Part shown: piece by piece, positions 52,506 to 61,673 of the stretch
Numbering within the stretch: the first letter of the stretch is position 1
Layout of the letters: every line of letters starts with the position of its first letter
NCBI RefSeq assembly: GCF_017355885.1
Contig: NZ_JAFEUU010000005.1
Coordinates: forward strand, 290,040 to 354,039
Reading direction: 5' to 3'
Length of the DNA stretch: 64,000 nucleotides
From: Sabulicella rubraurantiaca
Lineage (GTDB): Bacteria > Pseudomonadota > Alphaproteobacteria > Acetobacterales > Acetobacteraceae
Notes under the pieces: generated by a model
What the model saw: only the letters and a program-made list of their open reading frames with translations
Database searches by the model: none
Told to the model about the DNA's origin: nothing
Translations under genes and position numbers: made by a program

Positions 52506-53444
52506 TCAGCCGGATTCCTTCGTGTCCTCCTCCTTGTCGGCGGGAGCTGCCTCCCGCTCCGGTGACGTGCCGATCCCCAGCAGGCCCGCGCCGCGGTCCA
52601 TGGCGGAGGCGACGTTCTCAGCCATGATGGACGCGGCCTCTGCCGTGACCTCGACGGCCGCCACGACGGGGGCGGTCACGAAAGCCACCACGGCCGAGGC
52701 GGTTTCGGCCATCGGGGTCACGCTCGGCGCGGCCTCCATGGGCGCTGGCTGTGCCTCTGTCGGGTTCGGTCGACGCGCACGGCTCTTGGGGGACCTGACC
52801 GGCTTCATGCGTGCGGGCGTGGCTGCCGGTGACTTTCTGGTCCTGGCTCCGGTACTGGATGCCTTGGCCTTGGCACTGCTGCCAGTGGTGGTGCGAGCGG
52901 ATTGAGCGCTGCCGCGCCTCGATGCTCCGGTCCCTGCCTTGGTCGCCGTTGTGGAGGTTCCGCCTCGCGTTGAGGTGGCCCCCGTCTGGGCCTTGGGCGC
53001 GGCTACACGGCTGGGTCGAGACGTGTCCGGCTTGGCACGGCTCGTCGTTGCGGCCTTCGGGGTAGCGCGTCGTGCCGGCGCCGCGGCTGCGCGCGCCTTG
53101 GGCGTTGCAGGCTTGGCGGTCGCTCGCCGGCTGGTGGCAGCTTCACCCGTCCTGCTCTTTGCCGGTGCGCTGCGGGTCTTGCCGGCGCCTGTCGCCTTGG
53201 TTGCGGAGGCTGTCTTGCTGGTGGATTTCTGGCCCGTCCGCCCTGCCGCGCCGGCTGAGGCGGTGGTGCGCTTTCCGGCAGCCGCCTGGGTGCTCCGCCT
53301 GGATGTCACTTTTGTCTCGCTTCGGGCGCTTGATGTTCCTGCGCGCGCCGGCTTCCTCGCCGTCGAGGCTGCCGCTCGACGCGGCCGGGTCGCTGCGCTG
53401 CCGGCCTTCTTCGGCTTGTCCTCATCACGTGGGGTCTTCGCCAT
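52506..53444 (-). CDS. Histone H1-like Lys/Ala/Arg-rich protein with acidic amphipathic C-terminus
   Basis: A 312-residue protein. Residues 1-225 are low-complexity Lys, Arg, Ala, Thr and Ser (KPKKAGSAATRPRRAAAST as an example), like bacterial histone H1-like DNA-binding proteins. The last ~85 residues change character: a Pro/Glu stretch, then a hydrophobic/amphipathic segment (TASAVVAFVTAPVVAAVEVT) and a Glu/Asp/Lys end. No known globular domain is seen. It probably binds nucleic acids by its basic part; the C-terminus might target a membrane or a granule. Divergent from the helicase gene. Confidence 0.78.
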   Translation of the reverse strand: MAKTPRDEDKPKKAGSAATRPRRAAASTARKPARAGTSSARSETKVTSRRSTQAAAGKRTTASAGAAGRTGQKSTSKTASATKATGAGKTRSAPAKSRTGEAATSRRATAKPATPKARAAAAPARRATPKAATTSRAKPDTSRPSRVAAPKAQTGATSTRGGTSTTATKAGTGASRRGSAQSARTTTGSSAKAKASSTGARTRKSPAATPARMKPVRSPKSRARRPNPTEAQPAPMEAAPSVTPMAETASAVVAFVTAPVVAAVEVTAEAASIMAENVASAMDRGAGLLGIGTSPEREAAPADKEEDTKESG

Positions 53445-53651
53445 GGGATGCCTCTGCTGCACGAGTGGGGCGCCCGGCGCTCCGAGTGCCAAGCGCATGG
53501 TATCTAACGCTTGAAAGCCTCGGTGGATGAACAAATCCGAAATCGGGGGCGTTGCCCCGAGCCATGATGGCGCCCCAGACGTTCGGACGCCGTGTCTCCT
53601 TCCCAGAATGGGTCGATTCACATCGTGATTCCAGGTGTTTAGACTCATGCG

Positions 53652-55622
53652 ATGGCCCGATCCCTCCGCACGCACCAGCGCCGCATCCTCGGGGTCGTGC
53701 GGGCGATCGCGTCGGGCGAGGCTGCGGGGCTGCGGGACATCCTCGCCGCGGTGACGCCGGGCGGAGGCAAGAGCCTTCTGCCTGTCCTGGCGGCGAGCGA
53801 GTTGGTCCGGGCCGGGATCGTGGACCGGGTGTGCTGGGTCGTGCCGAGGGACAGCCTGCGTCTGCAGGCCGAGGAAGCCTTCGCGGATGGCGGCTGGCGC
53901 AGCGAGCTGGGACACGGCCTTTCCGTTCGCGCGGCCGAGAACGCGCCCGACCCGTGCCGGGGCCTCGCGGGCTATGTGACCACCTACCAAGCAATCGCCG
54001 CCGCGCCTGAGCTGCACATGCGCGAGCTCGCCGCCCACCGCTATCTGCTGGTGGTGGACGAGATCCATCACCTGCCGGCGCTCAGCGATGCCGAGCCCTC
54101 GGGAGAGGTGGGGGAGGGGGCCTGGGCCTTGGAGCGCGAGGCGTCCTGGTCGCGCGCCCTGCTGCCGCTGCTGGAGCTGGCGCGGGTCCGCCTGCTGCTC
54201 TCGGGGACGCTGATGCGCGCGGATGGGCGACCCATCCTGTGGCTCCCTTACGGCAAGGGCGCTTCGGACCGGACGCGCGAGGTAGATCTTCGCGCCTCGG
54301 GCTGGGCCGTCGTCGGCTATTCCCGCGCCGAGGCCCTGCGGGAGAAGGCCGTCCTGCCGGTCACCTTCGGTGCCGTGCAGGGGGAGGCCTCTTGGATGGA
54401 GCCGGACGGGCCGGCGGTGGGCCCGCACAGCCTCGATGCCGACTTCGAGACGACGCGCCCTGCCTTGTTTACGGCTTTGCGGACCGAGTTCGCGCTGCAA
54501 CTGCTGGATCGCGCCTTCGATGAGACGCGCATGCTGCGGGCGGAACGTCGGCGGCGGCTCGGCCTCACGGCCAGGGATGGCGGGAAGGGGTTGGGCAAGC
54601 TCCTCGTGGTTGCGCCCGATCAAGCGCAGGCGCGGCGCTATCTCGATCACATTCGGGGGCGGCTGCCCGTGGCGCGGCGTCTCGTGGATGCGCGACTTGC
54701 CACCTCGGACGAGCGGGATGCGCAGGAGACGCTGGCCAGCTTTCGCCTCCTGCCCGAGCCCGCCTGCCTCGTGACCGTGGCGATGGCCTATGAGGGGCTG
54801 GATGCTCCGTCTGTCTCGGTGGTGGCGGCGCTGACCCATATCCGCTCGCGCCCCTGGCTGGAGCAGATGATCGCCCGCGCCACGCGGATCGACCCCCATG
54901 CCGGACCGATGGAGGAACAGCGGGCGTTGGTCTTCCATCCCGACGACCTGCTGTTTCGTGCCTTCCGTCGGCGCATCGAGACTGAACAGGGCACGGTGGC
55001 GCGGCGGCCCGACGAGGGCAGGGGCCAGCGCCTCCCGGATTGGCTGCGGCAGGAGCTGGAGGAGGAAGGGCGCCACGGCATCGTGCCGCTCTCCTCCAAC
55101 GCCACCGGTCTGCGATGGGAGAAGCTGGCGGCGGGGCCCAGCTTTCACCCCAGCAGGACCCAGCACGCCACCACCCCTGCACCGCTTCTGGGCTCCCTTG
55201 AGTCCGAGGCGATGGGCACGACCCCATCCAGCCTGGAGCGACGGCTGCGGCATCAGGTCGGCGAGATGGTGGCGGCCCAGGCCGTGGAGGACGAAGCCGC
55301 ACTGCGGGCCCCGCGCGGCGACGGCACTTATCACCGCTACAACGCTGTCCTGAAGCGGGTGATGGGCAGGGGCAGGGGGCTGATGACCCTGGCCGAGCTG
55401 GAGGCCACCCTGGGCTGGCTGGAGCGCAATCGCCTCGCCGACCATTTGCACCTGGTGGAAGGTGACCCCCGTTACGCGCACCGGGCGCGGCGCGTGAACG
55501 AGGCCGAGCGGCGGCGCCTGGCTTCAGAGGGGCAGGGGGCGCTGGATGCAAGCAAGGCCCAAGCCGAGTTCTGGCGGCCGCCTGCGGGGAAGCCCGACAC
55601 CAGGGCGCGACGGCGGGGATAG
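53652..55622 (+). CDS. SF2 DEAD/DEAH-type helicase
   Basis: A 656-residue protein. Walker A is TPGGGKS (residues 35-41), motif Ia WVVPRDSLRLQAEEAF, DEIHH (136-140), motif III LLLSGTLMR (about 181-188), TVAMAYEGLDAPSV for motif V and QMIARATRIDP for motif VI. The C-terminal 190 residues lack a familiar domain. No nuclease, methylase or specificity subunit is adjacent, so it is not a classical restriction system; the neighbour on the other strand is a histone-like protein. The ATG at 53652 begins the helicase. Confidence 0.85.
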   Translation: MARSLRTHQRRILGVVRAIASGEAAGLRDILAAVTPGGGKSLLPVLAASELVRAGIVDRVCWVVPRDSLRLQAEEAFADGGWRSELGHGLSVRAAENAPDPCRGLAGYVTTYQAIAAAPELHMRELAAHRYLLVVDEIHHLPALSDAEPSGEVGEGAWALEREASWSRALLPLLELARVRLLLSGTLMRADGRPILWLPYGKGASDRTREVDLRASGWAVVGYSRAEALREKAVLPVTFGAVQGEASWMEPDGPAVGPHSLDADFETTRPALFTALRTEFALQLLDRAFDETRMLRAERRRRLGLTARDGGKGLGKLLVVAPDQAQARRYLDHIRGRLPVARRLVDARLATSDERDAQETLASFRLLPEPACLVTVAMAYEGLDAPSVSVVAALTHIRSRPWLEQMIARATRIDPHAGPMEEQRALVFHPDDLLFRAFRRRIETEQGTVARRPDEGRGQRLPDWLRQELEEEGRHGIVPLSSNATGLRWEKLAAGPSFHPSRTQHATTPAPLLGSLESEAMGTTPSSLERRLRHQVGEMVAAQAVEDEAALRAPRGDGTYHRYNAVLKRVMGRGRGLMTLAELEATLGWLERNRLADHLHLVEGDPRYAHRARRVNEAERRRLASEGQGALDASKAQAEFWRPPAGKPDTRARRRG

Positions 55623-55875
55623 GCTGGGCCGCATATCGAGGCGCTTGGTGAGCCCTCGGCTGCTTCCGACGGGCTGCGCGTTATCCTCGACGGCTCGCGC
55701 AATCCATTGGCCTGCCGCGCGATAGGCTGACACAAGCCAGGGGCGGCCTGTCACCTACGACGGCCGAAACCGCGGGCCGGGTCCATACTGCAAGCCATGA
55801 GCACCTGTGAGCCGAAGCGGATCAGCTTGCAGCGGCAAGGGTGCGTTGCGCGACGCCGCGTGGATTACGCGGCGT

Positions 55876-56130
55876 CTAGGCCGGTTCGCAGAATTCGTAG
55901 CCTGCGATGTCGTCGCGCTGCCAGCGTCGGGCTGCCTTGCGCACCACTCCGCCGGGCAGATGGAGCACGGCCGTCGACGGTGCCGCTTCCGGGTGGAGGA
56001 GGTGGATGCGGGCGCCCGTCGCGGAGAGGTCCAGGACGACGCAAGCTTGACTGCGTTCCTCGGCGACCATCCTGCCGCCGCAGATCATGCGCGTCCGGGC
56101 AACGCGTCGCAGTTCTGGCGTTCGTCCCAT
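55876..56130 (-). CDS. Small PilZ-domain protein
   Basis: An 84-residue protein from the ATG at 56130. RRVARTRMIC (RxxxR) and DLSATGARIHLL (D/NxSxxG) are the c-di-GMP-binding motifs of PilZ domains, with the barrel ending DIAGYEFCEP. Stand-alone PilZ domains bind cyclic-di-GMP and regulate surface behaviour or gene expression. The frame extends upstream to 56310, but the extension is not PilZ-like. The ribosome site is weak. Confidence 0.75.
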   Translation of the reverse strand: MGRTPELRRVARTRMICGGRMVAEERSQACVVLDLSATGARIHLLHPEAAPSTAVLHLPGGVVRKAARRWQRDDIAGYEFCEPA

Positions 56131-56561
56131 CGGGGTCTCGTGCAAGGAACGGACCCTGGTCGAGGTCTTCTGCACTTCTGGTTGTCTCCTGCCCTGGGGG
56201 GGTGGGCACAAGCCACAGCCAGGAAAAGCATGCGATCCGCTGCGACCGCTCCATTCCTGAGCCGGGGTGGCTATAGAGGGAAGGTTAGGGAGGCCTCCGG
56301 GAGAAAACAACGACTGATTTGCGGTCTGGCTTTTTTCCTCTACCGGCCTGTCGTCGGGTTATACCTCGCGCAGGAAATCCTCCTGCCAGGCAGGGGCTCG
56401 GCGGGAGGGCCCTGTCGCGGACGGGGGATGAGCCATTTGCATTCGAAGAAATGTTTAGGTGGTGGGCAATGCGCCATGCAGTTTCCCGGCTGGGGGCTGA
56501 GCCGGCCCAGGCGGCCGTCCCATGGGTGCATTCTTGGGCGCCGCTACGGCGTTCATCAAAC
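56131..56561. other. Divergent intergenic region
   Basis: About 430 bases between the PilZ gene (minus) and the SH3 lipoprotein gene (plus). It should contain both promoters. Overlapping open frames exist on both strands but their products are Arg/Pro/Gly-rich shadows. No RNA gene or repeat was recognised. Confidence 0.35.
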
Positions 56562-57305
56562 ATGCGCCCGCCCTGTGGCCTCGTTCTGACCCTCGCCGCC
56601 GTGACGCTTTTGGCGTGCCGGGAGGACCCGCCCCAGGAAAGGGGAGCAGCCACCGATCCACGCCTGCAGGCCGCTCACGAGGTCGCGGAAGCCCGCCTGC
56701 GGGAACGACTGCGCGCAACGGGCGGGCAGCAATCGCGCGGCGTACAGGCCTTCGCCCAGGCCATCCCGAACACCTTCGCCGTCTGCGGACGCGTCTCCGG
56801 CAGTGCAAGCGAGCCACTGCTGCCGTGGGTTGCCGTCGTGAACGCGGAAGCCGGGGCACCGCAGGTCACCAGCTTCGTGCTGGGGGCTAGCGGACCCGAG
56901 GCGACCCGTGTGTTCACGGAGATGGTCGATCGTTGCTTCGAGGGCGGTGGTCCGCCCGTCGGGCGCACGGCGGCACGGCCACTGCCGCCCCTGCCGACGC
57001 AAGCTGTGCCAGAAGCCCCACCGGCCACGGCCAGCAACGCGCCCGCTTCCGCCTCACCGGCGTCCACAGCCGCGCCCACAACAGCGGCTGCGGCTGCACC
57101 TTCCGTCCGAAGCGTGGTGACGTCGGCCCGCAATGGCGCAAACCTCCGCTCCTCGCCGCAAGGCGGCCAGGTCCTGCGAGTCGTTCCACGCTCAAGCACG
57201 TTGCAGGTCTTCGGCGAGGCACCCGGCGGATGGTATCAGGTCGGCCAGAACGGCACCGCGTGGGGTTGGATTCATTCCTCCGTGCTGGAGCGGACGGACC
57301 GCTGA
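56562..57305 (+). CDS. SH3-domain lipoprotein
   Basis: A 247-residue lipoprotein. The signal MRPPCGLVLTLAAVTLLAC ends in a lipobox (LLAC). Residues about 25-140 are unfamiliar; a Pro/Ala-rich linker (about 143-185) follows, and the last ~60 residues form a bacterial SH3 domain (NLRSSPQGGQVLRVVPRSS, GGWYQVGQNGTAWGWIHSSVL). SH3-type domains bind cell-wall peptides. It probably sits in the outer or inner membrane facing the periplasm. Confidence 0.8.
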   Translation: MRPPCGLVLTLAAVTLLACREDPPQERGAATDPRLQAAHEVAEARLRERLRATGGQQSRGVQAFAQAIPNTFAVCGRVSGSASEPLLPWVAVVNAEAGAPQVTSFVLGASGPEATRVFTEMVDRCFEGGGPPVGRTAARPLPPLPTQAVPEAPPATASNAPASASPASTAAPTTAAAAAPSVRSVVTSARNGANLRSSPQGGQVLRVVPRSSTLQVFGEAPGGWYQVGQNGTAWGWIHSSVLERTDR

Positions 57306-57659
57306 CCGGCCCACTGGCGCTTCAACTCGAAGGCGCTGTTCGCCAGGAGTGTCGCGTTCCCTAGGAATGGCACAGATTTCACGTTGACTTAGCCAGCCTG
57401 CGTTTCCCTCAACACCTCACCGCGCCCAAGCCAAAACCGGATTAGCAGAAGCGGTATCGGGTGGGGGGAATTACCGGGAGTTGTGGAAAACTCAGCATTC
57501 TCGCCGGAATTCGGAAAGCGTGAAGCGGAGATCGCTCCAAACAGAAAAGTTTCCTTTCTTGCGCGATGATCTCTGTTGTTCTTTCGGATAACCGAGCGCC
57601 ATCTCCTGAGTTATGCGCTGGTCGGGCGTAGCGCCCTTCATACTTTCGAGGAGACCGGC
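57306..57659. other. Intergenic region
   Basis: About 350 bases between the SH3 lipoprotein and the lytic transglycosylase. Both flanks are plus-strand genes. No gene, clear terminator or promoter element was recognised; the composition is somewhat less GC-rich than the genes. Confidence 0.35.
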
Positions 57660-58583
57660 GTGCCTCAGCCCGTTTCTCGCTTTGCTAGTGCGGCGCCCAT
57701 TCCGACTGCGCTGCGTCGGGCGGTCCCGCGGCTGTACAGGAAGCTTCAGTCCCTCACGGTCGCTGCCACCGTTCTTCTGCTGCCCGTGGCCGTTTCTGAG
57801 GCCGAGGCAGCGTCTTCCTCGCAGGCTCGTTCGGGCGCAGCACATAGCGAACGCACGGTGACGCGAGACCGGGCCGGTGTGCGGCAGAGACGGGCGGTCG
57901 TGTCTGCCCGCGTCGAGGCGCGCAGGACGCAGACCCGAAGGGCGCCCGTGAATCCGCGAGCGGCTTCGCCAGAAGTCGCGCGCAACCGCGTGCTTCATGC
58001 TTTCATCGTGGCCCAGGACGCGACGGGCCTGAGTGCAGCGTTCCTCCAGCGTATCGCGGACCGCGAAAGCAACCTCAACCCTAGGGCAAGGAATCCCAGT
58101 TCGTCCGCGACGGGCCTGATGCAGTTCACGACCGACACCTGGCTCGAGGCAGTGCGTGACTTCGGCCCGCGTCACGGCCTCCAGGCCCATGCTGCTGCCT
58201 TGAAGACCGATCAGGAAGGAGGCATCACCGCCCGAGATCCGCGAGCGCTGCGCCACATCCTCAGGCTCCGGGAGGACCCACGCCTCTCGGCTCTGCTGGC
58301 GGCGGAAAGGCTTCGAGCCGCGCGCCCGCGCCTGGAGGAGGCGTTGGGACGTTCCGTCGAGCCGGCTGACCTGTATCTCGTGCACCTGCTGGGCGTAACC
58401 GGCGCGCGGCGTTTTCTTGCCGCCATCCGGACGAATCCCGAAGTGACGGGTGTTGCGGTCGCAGGAAATGCGGTGCGCACCAACATCAATGTCTTCGTCC
58501 GGGCCGGGCAGCCATTGTCTGTTGCGCGTGTCTATGAGGATATCCGACAGGTCTTCGCGTCCTTGAGGGTCACGCGGGTGTAG
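57660..58583 (+). CDS. Lytic transglycosylase (SLT-like)
   Basis: A 307-residue protein from a GTG start with GAGGAG seven bases upstream. A hydrophobic signal-anchor (LQSLTVAATVLLLPVAVSEA) lies at about residues 23-42, then a basic stretch (about 43-105). The catalytic domain has AFLQRIADRESNLNPRARNPSSSATGLMQFTTDTW: the Glu of RES is the general acid, and the SATGLMQF motif is diagnostic. It cleaves peptidoglycan glycan strands in the periplasm. ADLYLVHLLGVTGARRFLAAI is the C-terminal substrate helix region. Confidence 0.85.
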   Translation: MPQPVSRFASAAPIPTALRRAVPRLYRKLQSLTVAATVLLLPVAVSEAEAASSSQARSGAAHSERTVTRDRAGVRQRRAVVSARVEARRTQTRRAPVNPRAASPEVARNRVLHAFIVAQDATGLSAAFLQRIADRESNLNPRARNPSSSATGLMQFTTDTWLEAVRDFGPRHGLQAHAAALKTDQEGGITARDPRALRHILRLREDPRLSALLAAERLRAARPRLEEALGRSVEPADLYLVHLLGVTGARRFLAAIRTNPEVTGVAVAGNAVRTNINVFVRAGQPLSVARVYEDIRQVFASLRVTRV

Positions 58584-58732
58584 CGCGCAAGCGATTGCGC
58601 CGTCTGCGCTGCGTCGAAGAGTTAAAGGCGCATGGTGCACGGTGCCGGCCACCTCGCTATCCTCGGTACTGTGTCTCGCGTCCTCAGCAGTGATACTCTG
58701 AGGGCAAAGGCCGGTCACGCCCGCTGTGGACC

Positions 58733-59371
58733 TCAGTCTATTTCTGAGATGCCAAGCGGGATGGGTCCCACTGCCTTTGCCGCGCGCACTGCGTTCAGAA
58801 CCGTCGCTAACATGACACGTGCCGCGACGGCGCCCAGGAGCATCATGTCGCCTGCCTTCCCGCTGCGCCCCATCGCAAAGGCGAAGATCGTGTCGCCATT
58901 CCAGAGCGTGTGGATTGGATCGATCGTTCGCGCCAACCCATCATGCCTGGCACCCGCAGGGCGCCGGCACTGCGTCTTAGTCAGAACCGCATCCGTGCCA
59001 AGCACGCCGATCGCGGTTGCTGTCCCGGTCGCCATGAAGGGTGGGCGCTCGCCGCTCAGCATGGCTGCGGTGGCGCTCCGGGGCTTGCTGGCGACCGGAT
59101 CGCGCATCCCGGCGATGACCCGCCCGGTGGCCGGACCCACCACATCGCCCACCGCATCGACCGGGACAATGGCGCCGAGCGTGATTCCATCTACCGTTGC
59201 AGAGGCGGCGCCGATGCCGCCCTTCATGGCGCGCTCGATGCCGAAGTGTTTGCCCACGGTCGCACCGGTCCCGGCGCCAACGGTGCCCGTGATGATGGGC
59301 AGATCCGCTGTCTGCGGCCAGTGGCCAGTCCGTTGCCAGTCGGCGCACCGCTTGGGGCAGTGGATGTTCAA
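58733..59371 (-). pseudogene. 5'-truncated P1-family (DmpA-like) peptidase
   Basis: The visible 212 residues match the C-terminal part of DmpA-type aminopeptidases: ITGTVGAGTGATVGKHFGIE, then RAMKGGIGAASATVDGITLGAI, VPVDAVGDVVGPATG, ATAIGVLGTDAVLTKTQCRR and HDGLARTIDPIHTLWNGDTIFAF. Upstream of the only possible start (a TTG at 59371) an in-frame stop occurs at 59390-59392, and the usual N-terminal ~130 residues are missing. The mature enzyme autocleaves before a Ser nucleophile; without the N-terminal half it should be inactive. Confidence 0.72.
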
Positions 59372-59573
59372 GCTTGAACTCGCGTGAGTTCAGTCAGCCA
59401 AAGGCTCCCGCCGCTTCCTTCACACTTCGGAGGGGCGCACTTCGTTGCACCTTCTGTCAGCGGCGGAGAGCCAAGTCAGAAGGCACAGCGTGACCGGTCG
59501 ACGACGAGAGCTACCGGACCCCTGCGGCGGTCCGGGGAACCTGTCGCAGCGACGTGCAGCCGCGCTTGGGTAG

Positions 59574-59864
59574 TCACGCCATCTCGGTCGCGCTCTCTGC
59601 CGTCGTCGGATCAATCACCCGCTCAATCTTGCTGATGCGGTTTGCAGGAAAGCCACCGCGTTCTGCATGTTCGCGGATCATCGCCTCATTCGGGGCCATG
59701 TAGACGCAGTAGATCTTGTCGCCGGTCACGTAGCTCTCGATCCATTGGATCTCCGGTCCCAGCGCGCGCAGCACATCGCACGAGGTCTTTGCTGCGCCCC
59801 GCATGTCCTCATCCGATGCTGCTCCGATACCAACCATTTCCCGCTCGATGATGAACTTTGGCAT
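59574..59864 (-). CDS. DUF4242 (SCO4226-like, nickel-binding family) protein
   Basis: A 96-residue protein, MPKFIIEREMVGIGAASDED then CDVLRALGPEIQWIESYVTGDKIYCVYMAPNEAMI and HAERGGFPANRISKIERVID. That is the DUF4242/SCO4226 ferredoxin-like fold; a family member binds nickel. GGAGG seven bases before the ATG supports this start. It is divergent from the DUF1326-DUF2182 pair. Confidence 0.82.
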   Translation of the reverse strand: MPKFIIEREMVGIGAASDEDMRGAAKTSCDVLRALGPEIQWIESYVTGDKIYCVYMAPNEAMIREHAERGGFPANRISKIERVIDPTTAESATEMA

Positions 59865-60199
59865 TGCTCGCCTCCGGTTCTCGACTTGGGACGACATCAA
59901 GCGCCGCCATCGCGCGTCGCGGCCGGCGCCCCACAAGCCTATTCCCCTCATCTCCCGTGACACAAAGGCTTTTGTTGTGACGCAATGCCTCTTGACCGCG
60001 GCCAATTTTTTCTTGCAGCGCAGCAATCTGCCTCAGGCGCCGCGGCACAAAAATGATTGCTTGGCCTTATGCGAACGCCATAGCATCAGGCGCAGTGGTC
60101 GGCCTCGCGCCGGAACCTGTGATCTCCACGCGCGACCCGGCGTCTGACCGCCCGCTCCATCTGGCAGCGACGGAAGCGTCGCGCGAGCAAAGGAGGTCC
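59865..60199. other. Divergent intergenic region
   Basis: About 335 bases between the DUF4242 gene (minus) and the DUF1326 gene (plus). It holds both promoters. A short CACAA-TTGTG inverted repeat is at about 59960-59980. No gene or RNA was recognised. Confidence 0.35.
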
Positions 60200-60838
60200 A
60201 TGGCCATGACGCGCATCAACTGGCGCCTCCAGGGCGACTGGATCAAGAATTGCAGCTGCGCCTTCGGCTGTCCCTGCGACTTCAACGCTCGCCCAACGCA
60301 GGGCTGGTGCAAGGGCATGCTGGGCATGCGGATCGAGAACGGGTATTTCGGTGACGTTCGCCTTGATGGCATCAGCTTCTTCGTTGTCGTCGATTTCCCA
60401 GGTCCGCTCCACGAAGGCAACGGCGCGGCGCAGGCGATCATCGACGAGCGCGCCACAGCTGAGCAGCGAGACGCGCTCTTCCAGATCATATCTGGAAGGA
60501 ACTCGGCCGAAGGGACGCTCTTCCACATCTTCACGTTGATCTGCTCGACGATGCACGATCCGATCTTCGCGCCCATCGAGGTCGCGTTCGACATGGATGG
60601 GCGCACGGCGCGCGTTTCGATCCCGGGCGTGCTGGAGACGGAAACCCAGCCCATCCGCAATCCGGTCACTGGCGCGCCGCACCGCATCCAGGTGGTGATG
60701 CCGGAGGGGTTCGAGCACATCAAGGCTGAGATCGCCAGTGCTCGCATCGAGAGCACAGGCGCCATCAACTTCACCGTGGCGGAAGGCCACAGTTCGCTCG
60801 CGCGGGTCGAGCAAACTCCCGAAGGCGTCGCCGCCTGA
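60200..60838 (+). CDS. DUF1326 family cysteine-rich protein
   Basis: A 212-residue soluble protein with the DUF1326 opening WRLQGDWIKNCSCAFGCPCDF: cysteines C18, C20, C24 and C26, then C37 in GWCKGM, form a likely metal site. The remainder is a beta-rich domain (FFVVVDFPGPLHEGNG, HIFTLICSTMHDPIFAPIEV). AGGAGG lies three bases before the ATG at 60200 and nine before the ATG at 60206, so either may start it. It is followed by the DUF2182 membrane gene after about 50 bases; the two are probably one unit. Function not known. Confidence 0.85.
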   Translation: MAMTRINWRLQGDWIKNCSCAFGCPCDFNARPTQGWCKGMLGMRIENGYFGDVRLDGISFFVVVDFPGPLHEGNGAAQAIIDERATAEQRDALFQIISGRNSAEGTLFHIFTLICSTMHDPIFAPIEVAFDMDGRTARVSIPGVLETETQPIRNPVTGAPHRIQVVMPEGFEHIKAEIASARIESTGAINFTVAEGHSSLARVEQTPEGVAA

Positions 60839-60884
60839 GCACGTGGTGGCCGACGCACAGGGCGGTGCGCCCCGGAGCGGGATT

Positions 60885-61673
60885 GTGAGCCGGACTGGAT
60901 CGCTGGACCGGATGCTGCGCCGCGACAGGGGGATTGCGGCCGCCGCGCTTGCCACCGTCATCCTCCTCGCCTGGGGCTATCTGATCCTCATGGCCGGAAT
61001 GCCGATGGAGATGGCGCCAATAGCGGGCGCCACTTCGATGCCGGCTCCTTGGTCAGTTGGCCAAGCCGCGATGATGCTGCTCATGTGGGCGTTGATGATG
61101 CTCGCAATGATGCTGCCGAGCGCGGCGCCCATGATCCTGCTTTATGGCGCCATCTCGCGCCGCCAGCATCCCGAGGACGGATCGGTGGGAGGGCGGATCT
61201 TCGTTTTTGCGTTGGGCTATCTTGTGGTTTGGCTTGGCTTTGCCCTTGTCGCCACCGCGACGCAGTGGGGCCTGGAGCGTGCCATGCTGCTCTCCCCTGC
61301 GATGGCGACGGGTAGCACGGTGCTCGCGAGCGTCATCTTCGTTGCAGCCGGCGCTTACCAGTTCACGACGCTGAAGCAGGCATGTCTTCGTCACTGCCGC
61401 TCACCCCTGGAGTTCCTCGCAAGCCATTGGCGCACTGGGATGGCCGGAGCCTGGGGCATGGGACTGCATCATGGCGCCTACTGCGTTGGATGCTGCTGGC
61501 TGATCATGGGGCTGCTTTTCGTGGGGGGCGTGATGAACCTCGCTTGGATCGCTGTCCTCGCGCTGTTCGTGCTGCTGGAGAAGACCTTGGCTGCTGGACA
61601 CCTTGTGGGGCGCGTCATGGGTATTGGTCTGGTCGCCTGGGGGACCGTGCAGTTGGTGGCGGCTTTCGTTTGA
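60885..61673 (+). CDS. DUF2182 family membrane protein
   Basis: A 262-residue membrane protein of DUF2182 with about six spans. A Met-rich segment (LMAGMPMEMAPIAGATSMPA, residues about 35-54) precedes the first conserved helix, and MMLLMWALMMLAMMLPSAAPM is the family hallmark. Later Cys and His (CLRHC, residues 167-171; HHGAYCVGCC, 195-204) are candidate metal ligands. The chosen start is a GTG with CGGAGCGGG upstream; GTG 60843, GTG 60846 or ATG 60912 are alternatives. With DUF1326 it forms a putative metal-handling pair. Confidence 0.82.
   Translation: MSRTGSLDRMLRRDRGIAAAALATVILLAWGYLILMAGMPMEMAPIAGATSMPAPWSVGQAAMMLLMWALMMLAMMLPSAAPMILLYGAISRRQHPEDGSVGGRIFVFALGYLVVWLGFALVATATQWGLERAMLLSPAMATGSTVLASVIFVAAGAYQFTTLKQACLRHCRSPLEFLASHWRTGMAGAWGMGLHHGAYCVGCCWLIMGLLFVGGVMNLAWIAVLALFVLLEKTLAAGHLVGRVMGIGLVAWGTVQLVAAFV

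Noticed and set aside
52506..55481. A 991-codon minus-strand open frame that covers the helicase gene
   Set aside because: Only its last third (the histone-like protein, 52506-53444) has protein-like start signals and composition; the rest is the antisense of the helicase gene and reads as random Arg/Gly/His-rich sequence.
57360..57400. Apparent sigma-54-like TGGCAC
   Set aside because: TGGCACA is not followed by TTGC at the right distance, so the -12 element is missing.
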